Source: Proteiniphilum sp. X52 (GTDB taxonomy: Bacteria > Bacteroidota > Bacteroidia > Bacteroidales > Dysgonomonadaceae). Taken from it: a stretch of 64,000 bases of DNA. The notes under the pieces were generated by a model, which searched no databases, was not told the DNA's origin, and saw only the letters and a list, made by a program, of their open reading frames with translations. Below, in pieces: positions 37,352-46,476 of this stretch (its first letter is position 1; the number at the start of each line of letters is the position of its first letter). The DNA lies in NCBI RefSeq assembly GCF_003712195.1, contig NZ_RDSD01000001.1:124001-188000 (forward strand), read 5' to 3'. The position numbers and the translations under genes are program-made.

Positions 37352-39232
37352 TTACCGATCCATGTGATACATATAGCTCAATCTCCCCATCGGCATCACA
37401 CTCCCCGACTTGTAGTAATCCATTATCTCCATGGAATGGGTTACTCCCATGGCTGCTTTAAAATAAAACTCAAGGCTATTGTCCAGCCCGACAGCGGATC
37501 GGGGAATAGAGAGTTGAATCACATCGCCGGCTTTGGAAAACTTCCCCTTCGCAACAAGTGATGTTTTGAACCCGTCTTCCAATTTTTCAATGGTAACCTC
37601 ATTGTCCTCGATCTTCCTTCCGATAACATACTCATAGCCTTCCCAGCCTTTCAGGGAAGGGTTGCCGGTACCCACGAAAATATTCATCCAATTGTCGTTT
37701 CCATCGTAGTCATTGAAACTGCCTTTCCCTTTCAGGTATAAATATAGGTGGTCGTTGTCGTGAATAACCCTGATTTCAAATAACTTGTTGACGGGTGCCG
37801 CCTGAGAATAGCGTACCGTATTTGAACCGCCAAAGGCATCTCTTGCCATAAATTTATGATCGGTATTTCGTACGATATATTTCACGTCGTTCCACTGTGT
37901 CAAGCTGCCCTGAATGTCCATTTTTTTAGGGGTATTCGGCTTGGGTTGGTTTTCTTTTACCCCCTTGTAACGGCGGATGTTAGTGATTAGCTGCAAATAG
38001 AAAGCGTCTTGATAACCGCCGGTCATAGGTTCGATATCGCGCGAATACTCCATGTCTACTGCGTCACACAACATGTATTCCCCCTGGTAGGGTTGTTTAT
38101 ACGCGATCCATTCGTTCCACCCGCCTACGGAAATCATCGGTGGATCCATGGCAATGGCATGATCCCATTGTGATTGGAAAAATGCACCCCTCTCCACATC
38201 CGAGGCTACGTTTAGCCGGGTGGATGGATTCCATCCACGCCCCCAGTTGACCCAGTCCGACCGGGTTAAAGAAAAGGACATAGGTACTCCTGGATGACTT
38301 GCCACAGTGACATTCATCACTCCCGACCCCGTATGTAAGGGCTGTGGAAAGATCCACTCCACCCATGGGAATCCGCCGGGATAAACCGGGTCAGAAGGCC
38401 ATTGAGGTTTCATGAAATGGAAGAAACTCAGGATTTCGTCTGACAAGATTCCCGGCTTGTAGCCGGTATCGTTTCGCGACGCAGCCTCCCTTAAATCATC
38501 TTCCGCCTTGGTATATGCGATAATCAAGGGTTTTCCGTCCACCCTGTACCACGTGTCGGGGAACCGGTGGGGCTTGTATAGTTCTTTGTAAAGCGCCCTG
38601 ACGGTTTGGAAAGAAAGCGAGTGGGTATAGAATGCGACTTTGGGAGCGTTCCATCCCTCTTTCAGCATCTCGTCGATTACCGCGCATACTTTTAAGCACA
38701 CGTTGGCATAAATGAGGGCGTTGGTCGTGTCGAAAAAAATAAAATCAATACCGGCCATGGTCAGCATCTGCATTTGTTTTCTAATCACCCACTCATCTTC
38801 CGAATTGTAGTATCCCCACAAAGGTTCACCCCAGTAGTGGGCTTGTCCATTCGGGCTGATATCCGGATCGTGGTGGTTAAAATCGGTCAGAAGCTTTAGC
38901 CCGTTGGGCAGTGCCAGAATCTTGGAGGCATCATATATTCCCGATGCATACGGCTGTCCAATCCATGGCCAGTAGAATATACCGACTTGCCTGTCGTTTT
39001 TTAAGTCTGAAATCACGTCGAAACTACGTCCGAAGTGATCGACCCCAACAAGGTTGAAGTTGTGGTACTTGCCGGGTAAGGGGTCTTTGGCGATCTCTTT
39101 TTCCTCCTCCGGCTCCACTTCTTTTCCTCCGATTTCAGCTGGTAATATGGGGCGCGGGTTTGCACACCCCATACAGATGCAAATCCAGAGTATCAGCCAA
39201 CAAGTAATAAAAGCACCGAATCTTCTCATCAT
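37352..39232 (-). CDS. GH99/GH71-like glycosidase lipoprotein with C-terminal CBM9-like domain
   Basis: 626 residues. Lipobox CICMGC (C23). After an acidic linker (EVEPEEEKEIAKD) comes a TIM-barrel domain with GIFYWPWIG, then IDFIFFDTTN, VAFYTHS, and GGWNEWIAYKQP. The FY.PW start and the WNEW motif, whose glutamate is functionally important in GH99, point to the GH71/GH99 clan. Residues ~455-626 look like a CBM9/DOMON-type beta-sandwich (IRVIHDNDHLYLYLKGKG..). GH99 enzymes cut alpha-mannans, but this sequence is far from those I know, so specificity is open. Its ATG overlaps the TGA of the preceding GH78 gene (ATGA at 39229-39232), implying translational coupling. Confidence 0.6.
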   Translation of the reverse strand: MMRRFGAFITCWLILWICICMGCANPRPILPAEIGGKEVEPEEEKEIAKDPLPGKYHNFNLVGVDHFGRSFDVISDLKNDRQVGIFYWPWIGQPYASGIYDASKILALPNGLKLLTDFNHHDPDISPNGQAHYWGEPLWGYYNSEDEWVIRKQMQMLTMAGIDFIFFDTTNALIYANVCLKVCAVIDEMLKEGWNAPKVAFYTHSLSFQTVRALYKELYKPHRFPDTWYRVDGKPLIIAYTKAEDDLREAASRNDTGYKPGILSDEILSFFHFMKPQWPSDPVYPGGFPWVEWIFPQPLHTGSGVMNVTVASHPGVPMSFSLTRSDWVNWGRGWNPSTRLNVASDVERGAFFQSQWDHAIAMDPPMISVGGWNEWIAYKQPYQGEYMLCDAVDMEYSRDIEPMTGGYQDAFYLQLITNIRRYKGVKENQPKPNTPKKMDIQGSLTQWNDVKYIVRNTDHKFMARDAFGGSNTVRYSQAAPVNKLFEIRVIHDNDHLYLYLKGKGSFNDYDGNDNWMNIFVGTGNPSLKGWEGYEYVIGRKIEDNEVTIEKLEDGFKTSLVAKGKFSKAGDVIQLSIPRSAVGLDNSLEFYFKAAMGVTHSMEIMDYYKSGSVMPMGRLSYMYHMDR

Positions 39233-41925
39233 ATTTTACTGTTAAATTGATAATCTCCCGAACCCACTTTCAGAACAACGTTCCCGTTTTCTTCCGCCAT
39301 AAGTGAAATTTCATTTATTGAAGATATACTCTTCCCGTTTTCGGTAACGCTCTTCGCGTTCCGTGCCGGAATATACAGCAACGCCGTGGAATTGGCAGGT
39401 ATAGTCACCTCCATGACAAACCGGTTGCATTGCTTTCGATACGAAACCCGGATTGGACCTTTCACGGTATCCAATTCACCTTCGGCAAATGTCAGCTCTT
39501 TCATGAGGTATGGTTTGATCGTAAACTGTTCAAATCCAGGATAACTGGTGTTGGGGACAATTCCCAGCACGTATTTGTAAAACCATGACCCCACGGACCC
39601 CATCATGGGGTGGTTGTGGGAGTTCATGGCATCGCCAGTGAGGTATTCCCAACGTTCCCACAGCGTGGTGGCTCCGTTTGCCAGCATGAATCCCCAGCTG
39701 GGGTAGGTGGTTTGTGTGACAATTTTGTAGGCAACCTCCGCATATCCGTTTTCGGTCAAAACCTCCAGTAAGTATTTGGTGCAGAGGTTCCCCGTGGTAA
39801 GGTGGTAATCCCGCTTCTTGACATCGTTGACCAAATTGGATAACACACGGGGAGCTTTATTTTCATCCGCGAGGCCCAAATAAAGGGCAAAGGAGTTGCT
39901 TGCCTGATTGTTGGAGGCATACCCCCCTGCTTCCTCGTTCCAGTATTCACGGTTAAATGCCGTGTATATCTCTTGGGATAATCGCTTGTAATGGATGGCG
40001 TCGTTCTCCCGATCAATTACTTCCGCCATCTCAGCCAACAGAAGGGCACAGTAATACAAATAACCTGTCGACATCAATTGTCCGGGAGTGTCCCTTGACA
40101 CACCCGATCCGTTCGCATCCATGAGAAAATCGCGTGGGGGGCACCAGTCGCCGTAGTAGCTGTAGTCAACAATGCCGTTGCTTGTTCTCGAGTACAAATA
40201 ATCAACCCATGCTTTCATTCCTTCAAAGTGGTCAGAAATGATGCGTTTATTCCCGTAAAACTCGTAACATTTCTGAGCCAGGAGCAAATAGCTTGCTGAA
40301 ACGGGATCGGCAGGCCTGGCGCCAAACAGGAAAGGGGCAACGCACGTGATAGTGCCTTTTTTGTCTTGTGTGTCGTGAACATCATCCATGAATTTGGGAT
40401 AGAATCGCGAAAAGTCGAAATTATAGATTGCCTGTTCTATCCTGACAGTTAGATCGTTGAGCCATCCCATGCGTTCATCCCGCTGGGGACAATCGGTTGG
40501 TACACTGTGCAGGTTGGCTGCTTCCGTATTTACCACCATCCGGTGGATATCGTTCAGGAGGGGATTGCTGCAGTGGAATGATCCCGTTCTTTTAACATCC
40601 GAACGAACCACTTTGATGATCACATCTTCGGGTTTAGGGGGGTAAGGAAACCCTTCCACCTGAACAAACCTGAAGCCGTGGTAGGTAAATGAGGGTTCCC
40701 ATGTTTCTTCGCCTGTTCCACATAGGATGTAACTGTCTTCAGCTTTGGCATTCCTTAGGTTCTCTTGGTTGACAAAGCCATTGTCGTAGACTGTTTCGGC
40801 GAATCGGAGGATAATTTTGGTGCCGGCTTCTCCTTTCACTTTAATGGCGGCCCATCCGGCCAGATTCCGGCCGGCGTCAAACACATACACGCCGGGCGAA
40901 GGTTCCTTGAACAGGGTTGGGGTTATTTGCTCTACGATTCGTATGGGATCAATTTTTTGTGCCACCATCTCTCCCACGGGATCGTCGGTATTGTGAGCCC
41001 ACGCCCAATGCGCATTCATCAGTCCTTGGGGAATTCCCGGCTCGTGTATTGGTGAAATATCCAACCGGGCATCGTACTGTTCACCGTCGTATATGCTTGC
41101 ATACATTATCGGGCCGGTGGTTACGGATCGAAACCTGTCGGATGTGAGGATTTCCGTGGAATTGTCCTGATAGTCTATTTCAACCTGAGCCCTCAATCTT
41201 GCCGTTCCCAGCCATCCGGGCGCCACGGGAATAACGATGCTGTTGAGTTGGGGCAGCAGGTGGTCGGTGATGTCGTACGTCACATAATAGACTCTTTTGC
41301 TGTAATTGCTTTGGGCCGGATCAAGGACGTGATCACCCACCTTTTTACGGTTGATGAACAGTTCGCTGTATCCTACGCCCGCGATATATGCCCTGGCTTG
41401 TTTGATAGGTTTTGGAGGTACGAACGTGCCTTTGAAGTACAAGACCCTGCCGGGCATACCGGGAGCATACCCTATCCAATTTGATTTCCAGTCTTCCTTA
41501 TCCAGCAAACCCATCTCGAATGAAGCGGGTTCGGACCATGCTGACGGGGTATATGTGTCTTGCCATACCTTTACCTTCCAATAGTAGCGCTTGCGGCTAA
41601 CCAGGTTCCCTCCGTTAAAAGAAATACCGACAGATGCGGCAGAGTTTACCTGACCACTGTCCCAGATGTCGCCGTGATTGGAGTGGAGCTTTTCTAACGA
41701 CGAAGACACGATGATCCGGTATGACGTTTGCAGTATTCCTCTTTGATCGGATTCCAGCCGCCAACTGAATTGTGGAGCCAGGTCTATGCCTGTCGGATCT
41801 GTTTGGTACTCCGATTTCAGGTCTGTAACCTTTACCTGTTGGAACTTTTCCTTGCCCTCTAGACCGCAGAGGTTCAGGGCAAGGAGCAATAAAGACAAGA
41901 CAAAACAACTTTTTTTTGTTTTCAT
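39229..41925 (-). CDS. Alpha-L-rhamnosidase, GH78 (first gene of the PUL operon)
   Basis: 898 residues with an N-terminal export signal (1-24, SLLLLALNLCGLEG; the LNLC could act as a lipobox). The N-terminal TDLKSEYQTDPTGIDLAPQFSWRL, carbohydrate-binding-like ARAYIAGVGYSELFINRKKVGD and catalytic DCPQRDERMGWLND (near residue 482) segments define GH78. Also NGATTLWERWEYLTGDAMNSHNHPM and a C-terminal NSTALLYIPA beta-domain. It is the promoter-proximal gene, opposite the hybrid regulator, and is translationally coupled to the next gene. It shares the family layout with the last gene of the operon but the sequences are clearly diverged, so it is not a recent duplicate. Confidence 0.92.
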   Translation of the reverse strand: MKTKKSCFVLSLLLLALNLCGLEGKEKFQQVKVTDLKSEYQTDPTGIDLAPQFSWRLESDQRGILQTSYRIIVSSSLEKLHSNHGDIWDSGQVNSAASVGISFNGGNLVSRKRYYWKVKVWQDTYTPSAWSEPASFEMGLLDKEDWKSNWIGYAPGMPGRVLYFKGTFVPPKPIKQARAYIAGVGYSELFINRKKVGDHVLDPAQSNYSKRVYYVTYDITDHLLPQLNSIVIPVAPGWLGTARLRAQVEIDYQDNSTEILTSDRFRSVTTGPIMYASIYDGEQYDARLDISPIHEPGIPQGLMNAHWAWAHNTDDPVGEMVAQKIDPIRIVEQITPTLFKEPSPGVYVFDAGRNLAGWAAIKVKGEAGTKIILRFAETVYDNGFVNQENLRNAKAEDSYILCGTGEETWEPSFTYHGFRFVQVEGFPYPPKPEDVIIKVVRSDVKRTGSFHCSNPLLNDIHRMVVNTEAANLHSVPTDCPQRDERMGWLNDLTVRIEQAIYNFDFSRFYPKFMDDVHDTQDKKGTITCVAPFLFGARPADPVSASYLLLAQKCYEFYGNKRIISDHFEGMKAWVDYLYSRTSNGIVDYSYYGDWCPPRDFLMDANGSGVSRDTPGQLMSTGYLYYCALLLAEMAEVIDRENDAIHYKRLSQEIYTAFNREYWNEEAGGYASNNQASNSFALYLGLADENKAPRVLSNLVNDVKKRDYHLTTGNLCTKYLLEVLTENGYAEVAYKIVTQTTYPSWGFMLANGATTLWERWEYLTGDAMNSHNHPMMGSVGSWFYKYVLGIVPNTSYPGFEQFTIKPYLMKELTFAEGELDTVKGPIRVSYRKQCNRFVMEVTIPANSTALLYIPARNAKSVTENGKSISSINEISLMAEENGNVVLKVGSGDYQFNSKI

Positions 41926-42084
41926 ATGACTATTTTATTTTTTTTCTTGTCGGTGTATGGAACCTTTGATGTTCAAAATATTCATTCCCTTCGGGTGTGT
42001 AATGATTATTTTAAACAAGTCGGTTTCATATGATTCGTTCTGATGTTTAAAAAAATAGATCGTTGCTGTCCGATTGAGACGGGT

Positions 42085-42104
42085 ATTGTATAAAATTGTA
42101 TAAA
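42085..42104. repeat. Tandem pair of the 10-mer ATTGTATAAA
   Basis: Two exact adjacent copies, one helical turn apart, with a third exact copy at 42243-42252. The period of 10 bp puts both on the same DNA face, as expected for cooperative binding. Confidence 0.7.
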
Positions 42105-42142
42105 AAGTTTCTTAGGCATCGTTGAAACTAAATGGTATGGTG

Positions 42143-42150
42143 CAAATATA
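42143..42150 (-). promoter_or_regulatory. -7 element TATATTTG of the PUL operon
   Basis: Minus-strand TAnnTTTG match. No TTTG at the normal -33 distance, as would be expected of an activator-dependent promoter. Confidence 0.45.
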
Positions 42151-42340
42151 GCGTTGAAAAAAGCTCCGGGCGTTGTAAAAGCTGGTCGTTTTTTTGTACA
42201 TTCTGGTTTATTTTCATCCCTTCTTGTAATTTTTGTTTTTTTATTGTATAAACTGTTCTTTGGTCAAAAAAATAAGTTGTACTTTAACGTTTGAAAAATT
42301 CATTGGCCTTATGAATGGGTTTCAATTGATCGGTAAAATA

Positions 42341-45300
42341 ATGCATCTTAGGAAGACAATATTGATTGTGACTGTGGTCTTCTATTCATCCGTTGTGGCC
42401 ATTTTTGATCTTCCGGCCCAGAGGCAAACGGTCCAAATGGGGCAACATGCTGCCTTTTCGCCGGATATATCGTTCTTGGATGTAAATGCCTTCGCTCAAG
42501 ACTCGTTGGGATACATGTGGATAGCCACCTTGGATGGATTAAACAAATACAATGGGTATGAATATCGGCATTTTTTGCATATCCCGTCCGACAGCACTTC
42601 TCTGGGAAATGATTTTGTTTTTTCCTTATTGATAGACTCCTCGCACACTTTCTGGGTAGGCACCGCTAACGGGGTGAGTACTTTCAATTTCGAGACAAAT
42701 CGGTTTACCCATTACTCGGGTAGTGTGACGCCCGTGTATTCTTTTTTTGAGGACCACAACAGTCAAATCTGGGTGGCGACGCCGTTAGGACCGGGCAGGG
42801 TTGACAGGGAGATGCAAACCGTGTCTTTCCCGTGGGAACCTCAGTTGGTGAATCTGTTTTGGGAGGACGATTCCCATCGGCTGTGGATGGGATTAAGTGA
42901 ACGGCAAGGATTGGCTGTTCGGAAAGACAACCGGTCTTGGGAGTATTATTCGGTGCCGGGGAGCAGAAGTGTGACGTGCATGTACTGCGATCCCCAAGGG
43001 ATATGGTGGCTGGGAACAAACGCGGGAGTTGTCCTGTTCGATCCGGCTTCCCATACTTTTAGAGATCCCGGCTTCCCGGCCATACCCGAAAACACGAAAT
43101 TAAACCGGACACAAATAAACTTCATCAAGGAGGTGGAACCGTTAAAACTGTTGATTGGTACCACCACAGAAGGTTTTTTCTACTATGATCTCTTGTCTAA
43201 GAAACTGCAACAAAACGTGCCGGCACGGTTTAACCCATTTTATTCCGCACAACTCCATACCTGCTACATTGACCAACAGGGGGGCGCCTGGATAGGGACC
43301 TACGATAAAGGTTTTGTAATGGGTAACAAGCAGTCGGATTGTTTTAACGTTGACCATGTCTTGAGTAACCAATTCAGGGGAAAGTTCGTTACCCGTGTCA
43401 TTGAGGACAATGATCATCATTTTTGGATAGCAACCCGTTATGACGGATTATACAGGTACAGCCCATCGGGGGGACTGGTCGGGTATGAGAATCGGAGTTT
43501 GTTTCCGGATAAAAATGAATTTCTGGAAGTGATTTTTATTGACTCGCAACAACGTATATGGATTGCTTTTGAAACGCAATTGATCGTTGCCCGTCTAACA
43601 CGGGAGGGGCGCATTGCCATTATCAAGCGTTTGAACATAGAGAATGTACGGGTTGTAAAGGAAGACCAAGCTGAAAATATCTGGCTGGGTACCTGGGATG
43701 GCTTGTACAAAACAACGGTCAGTGACAGTCAGGTGACGATTGATAAGGTCCGTTCATCCAATGTCCCCGATATTTGTATTCTACGTTCGGGCGATATCTT
43801 GTTCACGGTGTTTGGGGAAGGTGTTTTCGCGATCCGAAACGGGGATCCGGTTCCTCAACGGATTGATTTCCCGAAGGATATAAACCCGGTGACAAGTACC
43901 AGCGTGACTTTGTTTGAAGACTCGCAACACCGCATTTGGATGGGGAGCTACGGGAACGGGGCCGCCTGGTATCTTGACGGCGCGTATGGCCATTTTTCGA
44001 AAGATAACGGATTGCAGAGCAACAATGTGCTCTGCTTTCAGGAAGACTTACACCGCGATATTTGGATGAGCACGTCGCATGGAATATCCCGGTTAAAGTT
44101 CACAGAGGACGGTGCCGTTTTTTCCGGCTTTTTTAAAAATGACGGCACTTTAGGTGATCAATACCATGAAAAGGCAGGGTGCAAGAGTTCCGACGGGCGA
44201 ATATTCTTCGCCGGCAACCATGGGCTTACTTTTTTCAATCCCTCGTCCATTGTCCCTAATCAGAATCCACCCCTGATCAATATTGAGGACCTGAAAATAT
44301 TTAACCAAAGCGTTCAACCCGCACTCCAGGGATCGGTCCTGAGCAAAAACGTCTCCCATACTACAGAGATTGTTCTCACCCATAAGCAAACAACCATTTC
44401 ATTAGATTACGCGGGGATAGATTTCTCAGCCCCCGCTAAACTCACCTACAAGTATATGTTGGAGGGTTTCGACAGGCAATGGAATGAGGTGGGCAGTTTT
44501 CGCAGGGCCACTTATTCGAATATCCCCCCGGGGAAATACATGTTTTACGTCACGGCAATCAACGGCGATGGGGTCGAGAGCGTCTCTCCGGCAAGCTTGA
44601 AAATTACCGTAAGACCCGCTCCATGGTTTTCCTGGCAGGCATGGGCCGGTTATACCGTTTTGTGCTTGGTCATGATTTTCACGGTACTTCGGTTCTGGTA
44701 TAACACGAAGATAAACAGGCAATTGATCGAGATGGAGCACAATGAACGGATGCGGGAAAAGGAAGTCTCAAAAATGAAAATCAACTTTTTCACAAATATT
44801 TCTCATGAGTTCCGCACCCCGCTGACACTTATCTCCGCTCCTTTGGAAAAACTTTATACTACCGTTAGATTAGAAGATCACGATTTAAAATTACTGGACA
44901 CCGTTTACCGGAATGTTCAACGGATGTTGCAGCTGACAAATCAACTGCTGGATTTTATTAAAATTGAAAACGGGGCTTTAAAGCTGAGCGTTCAACAGGC
45001 AGACCTTATCCACGAACTCCACTGCATTTACGAGTCATTTCTTTATTTGGCAGAAAGAAAAGGGGTAAAATTAAGGTTTGATCCGCATATCCCCTGTGAA
45101 ACGATATGGATCGACACCGATAAGATCGAAAAAGCCATGTATAATCTGCTTTCGAACGCCATCAAGCACACACCCCGGAGCGGCACGATAGAGATTTTCA
45201 CACGTATGCTGGAGAGGGAAGAATGCATTGAACGTTATGGCGAAAACAACCATATCGATTGCAGCTTGTTTTTGGAGGTTACGGTTTCCGATACAGGTCC

Positions 45301-46384
45301 GGGAATTCCCGAAGATAAACTCCAGGAGTTATTTATCCGATACCGTCAGATCAACGGCTCTTCGGGGCTTCACCATGATTACAGTGGAAGTGGTATCGGC
45401 CTGCATTATACCAAAACGCTCGTTGAGAGCCATAGGGGAAAAATTCGCGCCCGTCTCAAACCCGAAAAAGGAATGGAATTTTCATTCGTTCTCCCTGCAA
45501 AAGATGTTTATTCGGATGAAGAGAAAGCCGCTGTTCAAAAGGGTATTTTCACCGAGGATATGCCCAGGGTGCAGTCGACGCTGAAACGGGAAAGAATTGA
45601 AACGGATCAAAAGAGGGATTGTTCCGTTTTAATTGTCGAAGACAATATAGAGTTGATGGATTTCATTTCGAGCCTGCTTTCAGAACAATACCATGTGTTG
45701 GAGGCCAGTGATGGCCAGCAGGGTTGGGAACTGGTTCAAAGTGAATCTCCCGATTTGGTATTAAGTGATGTGCTTATGCCGGGGATTTCGGGTTATGAAT
45801 TATGTTCGCGTGTTAAAAAAAGTCCGGAATACTGTCATATTCCGATTGTGTTGCTCACTGCGAAAACATCCATGCCTGAGCAGTTAGCCGGGCTTGAACA
45901 GGGTGCGAGCGCATATATCTGCAAGCCGTTTCATCCCGATTATCTTTTATTGACCATTGCTAATCTTTTGAAGAATAAGGAGATATTGCGCCTCTATTTT
46001 TCCACCCCTCAGCAAAAAGAACCCGATCATATTCCGGTAACCTTGAACAAACATGACCAGGTTTTTATGGACAGGCTAACTTGCCTTTTGGAAGAAGAAA
46101 TGTCCGATCCCGATTTAAATATAGACTATATTGCCAGGGAACTCGGGTTTAGCCGCACTGTTTTTTTCCGAAAAATAAAAGGGCTGACGCACATTTCACC
46201 CAATGATTTTCTAAAAAATTATCGGTTAAAGTCCGCGGCAGAAAAAATATTAAGCGGTACGGTTTCACTGGTTGAAGTGGCGGAACAAACGGGCTTCCGA
46301 TCTTATTCCTATTTTTCAAAATCGTTCAAAAAGCATTTTGGGACGACCCCCAAGGAGTATCAGAGCGGCAAGAGTGACTTTTAA
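42341..46384 (+). CDS. Hybrid two-component system sensor-regulator (HTCS)
   Basis: One-protein sensor and transcription factor for PUL control. The start at 42341 (MHLRKTILIVTVVFYSS) gives 1347 residues and a signal peptide/anchor; earlier in-frame starts exist. Order: periplasmic two-component-propeller repeats ~30-660 (many W-WIAT.DGL/ W-VGT..G units), Y_Y_Y domain ~665-760 (LEGFDRQWNEVGS, GKYMFYVTAINGDG), one membrane span ~765-787, HisKA with H822 in NISHEFRTPLT, HATPase with N-box MYNLLSNAIKHTP (~931), DTGPGIP and GSGIGLHYTKTLV, receiver with D1143 in LVLSDVLMPG, and AraC-type HTH to the end (LGFSRTVFFRKIKGLT). All phosphotransfer residues are present. Divergent from the GH78 operon, which it presumably activates on binding an oligosaccharide. 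Confidence 0.95.
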   Translation: MHLRKTILIVTVVFYSSVVAIFDLPAQRQTVQMGQHAAFSPDISFLDVNAFAQDSLGYMWIATLDGLNKYNGYEYRHFLHIPSDSTSLGNDFVFSLLIDSSHTFWVGTANGVSTFNFETNRFTHYSGSVTPVYSFFEDHNSQIWVATPLGPGRVDREMQTVSFPWEPQLVNLFWEDDSHRLWMGLSERQGLAVRKDNRSWEYYSVPGSRSVTCMYCDPQGIWWLGTNAGVVLFDPASHTFRDPGFPAIPENTKLNRTQINFIKEVEPLKLLIGTTTEGFFYYDLLSKKLQQNVPARFNPFYSAQLHTCYIDQQGGAWIGTYDKGFVMGNKQSDCFNVDHVLSNQFRGKFVTRVIEDNDHHFWIATRYDGLYRYSPSGGLVGYENRSLFPDKNEFLEVIFIDSQQRIWIAFETQLIVARLTREGRIAIIKRLNIENVRVVKEDQAENIWLGTWDGLYKTTVSDSQVTIDKVRSSNVPDICILRSGDILFTVFGEGVFAIRNGDPVPQRIDFPKDINPVTSTSVTLFEDSQHRIWMGSYGNGAAWYLDGAYGHFSKDNGLQSNNVLCFQEDLHRDIWMSTSHGISRLKFTEDGAVFSGFFKNDGTLGDQYHEKAGCKSSDGRIFFAGNHGLTFFNPSSIVPNQNPPLINIEDLKIFNQSVQPALQGSVLSKNVSHTTEIVLTHKQTTISLDYAGIDFSAPAKLTYKYMLEGFDRQWNEVGSFRRATYSNIPPGKYMFYVTAINGDGVESVSPASLKITVRPAPWFSWQAWAGYTVLCLVMIFTVLRFWYNTKINRQLIEMEHNERMREKEVSKMKINFFTNISHEFRTPLTLISAPLEKLYTTVRLEDHDLKLLDTVYRNVQRMLQLTNQLLDFIKIENGALKLSVQQADLIHELHCIYESFLYLAERKGVKLRFDPHIPCETIWIDTDKIEKAMYNLLSNAIKHTPRSGTIEIFTRMLEREECIERYGENNHIDCSLFLEVTVSDTGPGIPEDKLQELFIRYRQINGSSGLHHDYSGSGIGLHYTKTLVESHRGKIRARLKPEKGMEFSFVLPAKDVYSDEEKAAVQKGIFTEDMPRVQSTLKRERIETDQKRDCSVLIVEDNIELMDFISSLLSEQYHVLEASDGQQGWELVQSESPDLVLSDVLMPGISGYELCSRVKKSPEYCHIPIVLLTAKTSMPEQLAGLEQGASAYICKPFHPDYLLLTIANLLKNKEILRLYFSTPQQKEPDHIPVTLNKHDQVFMDRLTCLLEEEMSDPDLNIDYIARELGFSRTVFFRKIKGLTHISPNDFLKNYRLKSAAEKILSGTVSLVEVAEQTGFRSYSYFSKSFKKHFGTTPKEYQSGKSDF

Positions 46385-46476
46385 CTTGAAAACCCCGTTT
46401 GTGGTTGCCTATTTGCCCTCGTGTTGAAAAACTCGCGCATGGTTGAAAAGTGGCGAAGTCATGCACCAATCGAAAG

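Larger units (their letters stand above)
41926..42340. promoter_or_regulatory. Divergent control region of the rhamnosidase PUL and its regulator
   Basis: 415 bases without a coding frame. It holds three exact copies of ATTGTATAAA: two directly adjacent (42085-42094, 42095-42104) and one at 42243-42252, and a minus-strand -7 box TATATTTG at 42150-42143. The latter implies a ~210-base leader for the GH78 operon, and the adjacent motif pair would fall inside that leader. Binding by the AraC-type output domain of the neighbouring regulator is an inference. Confidence 0.55.

Noticed and set aside
42233-42340. N-terminal extension of the HTCS protein to 42233
   Set aside because: It would need a TTG start and lies in the control region with a repeat copy; the signal sequence starts at 42341.
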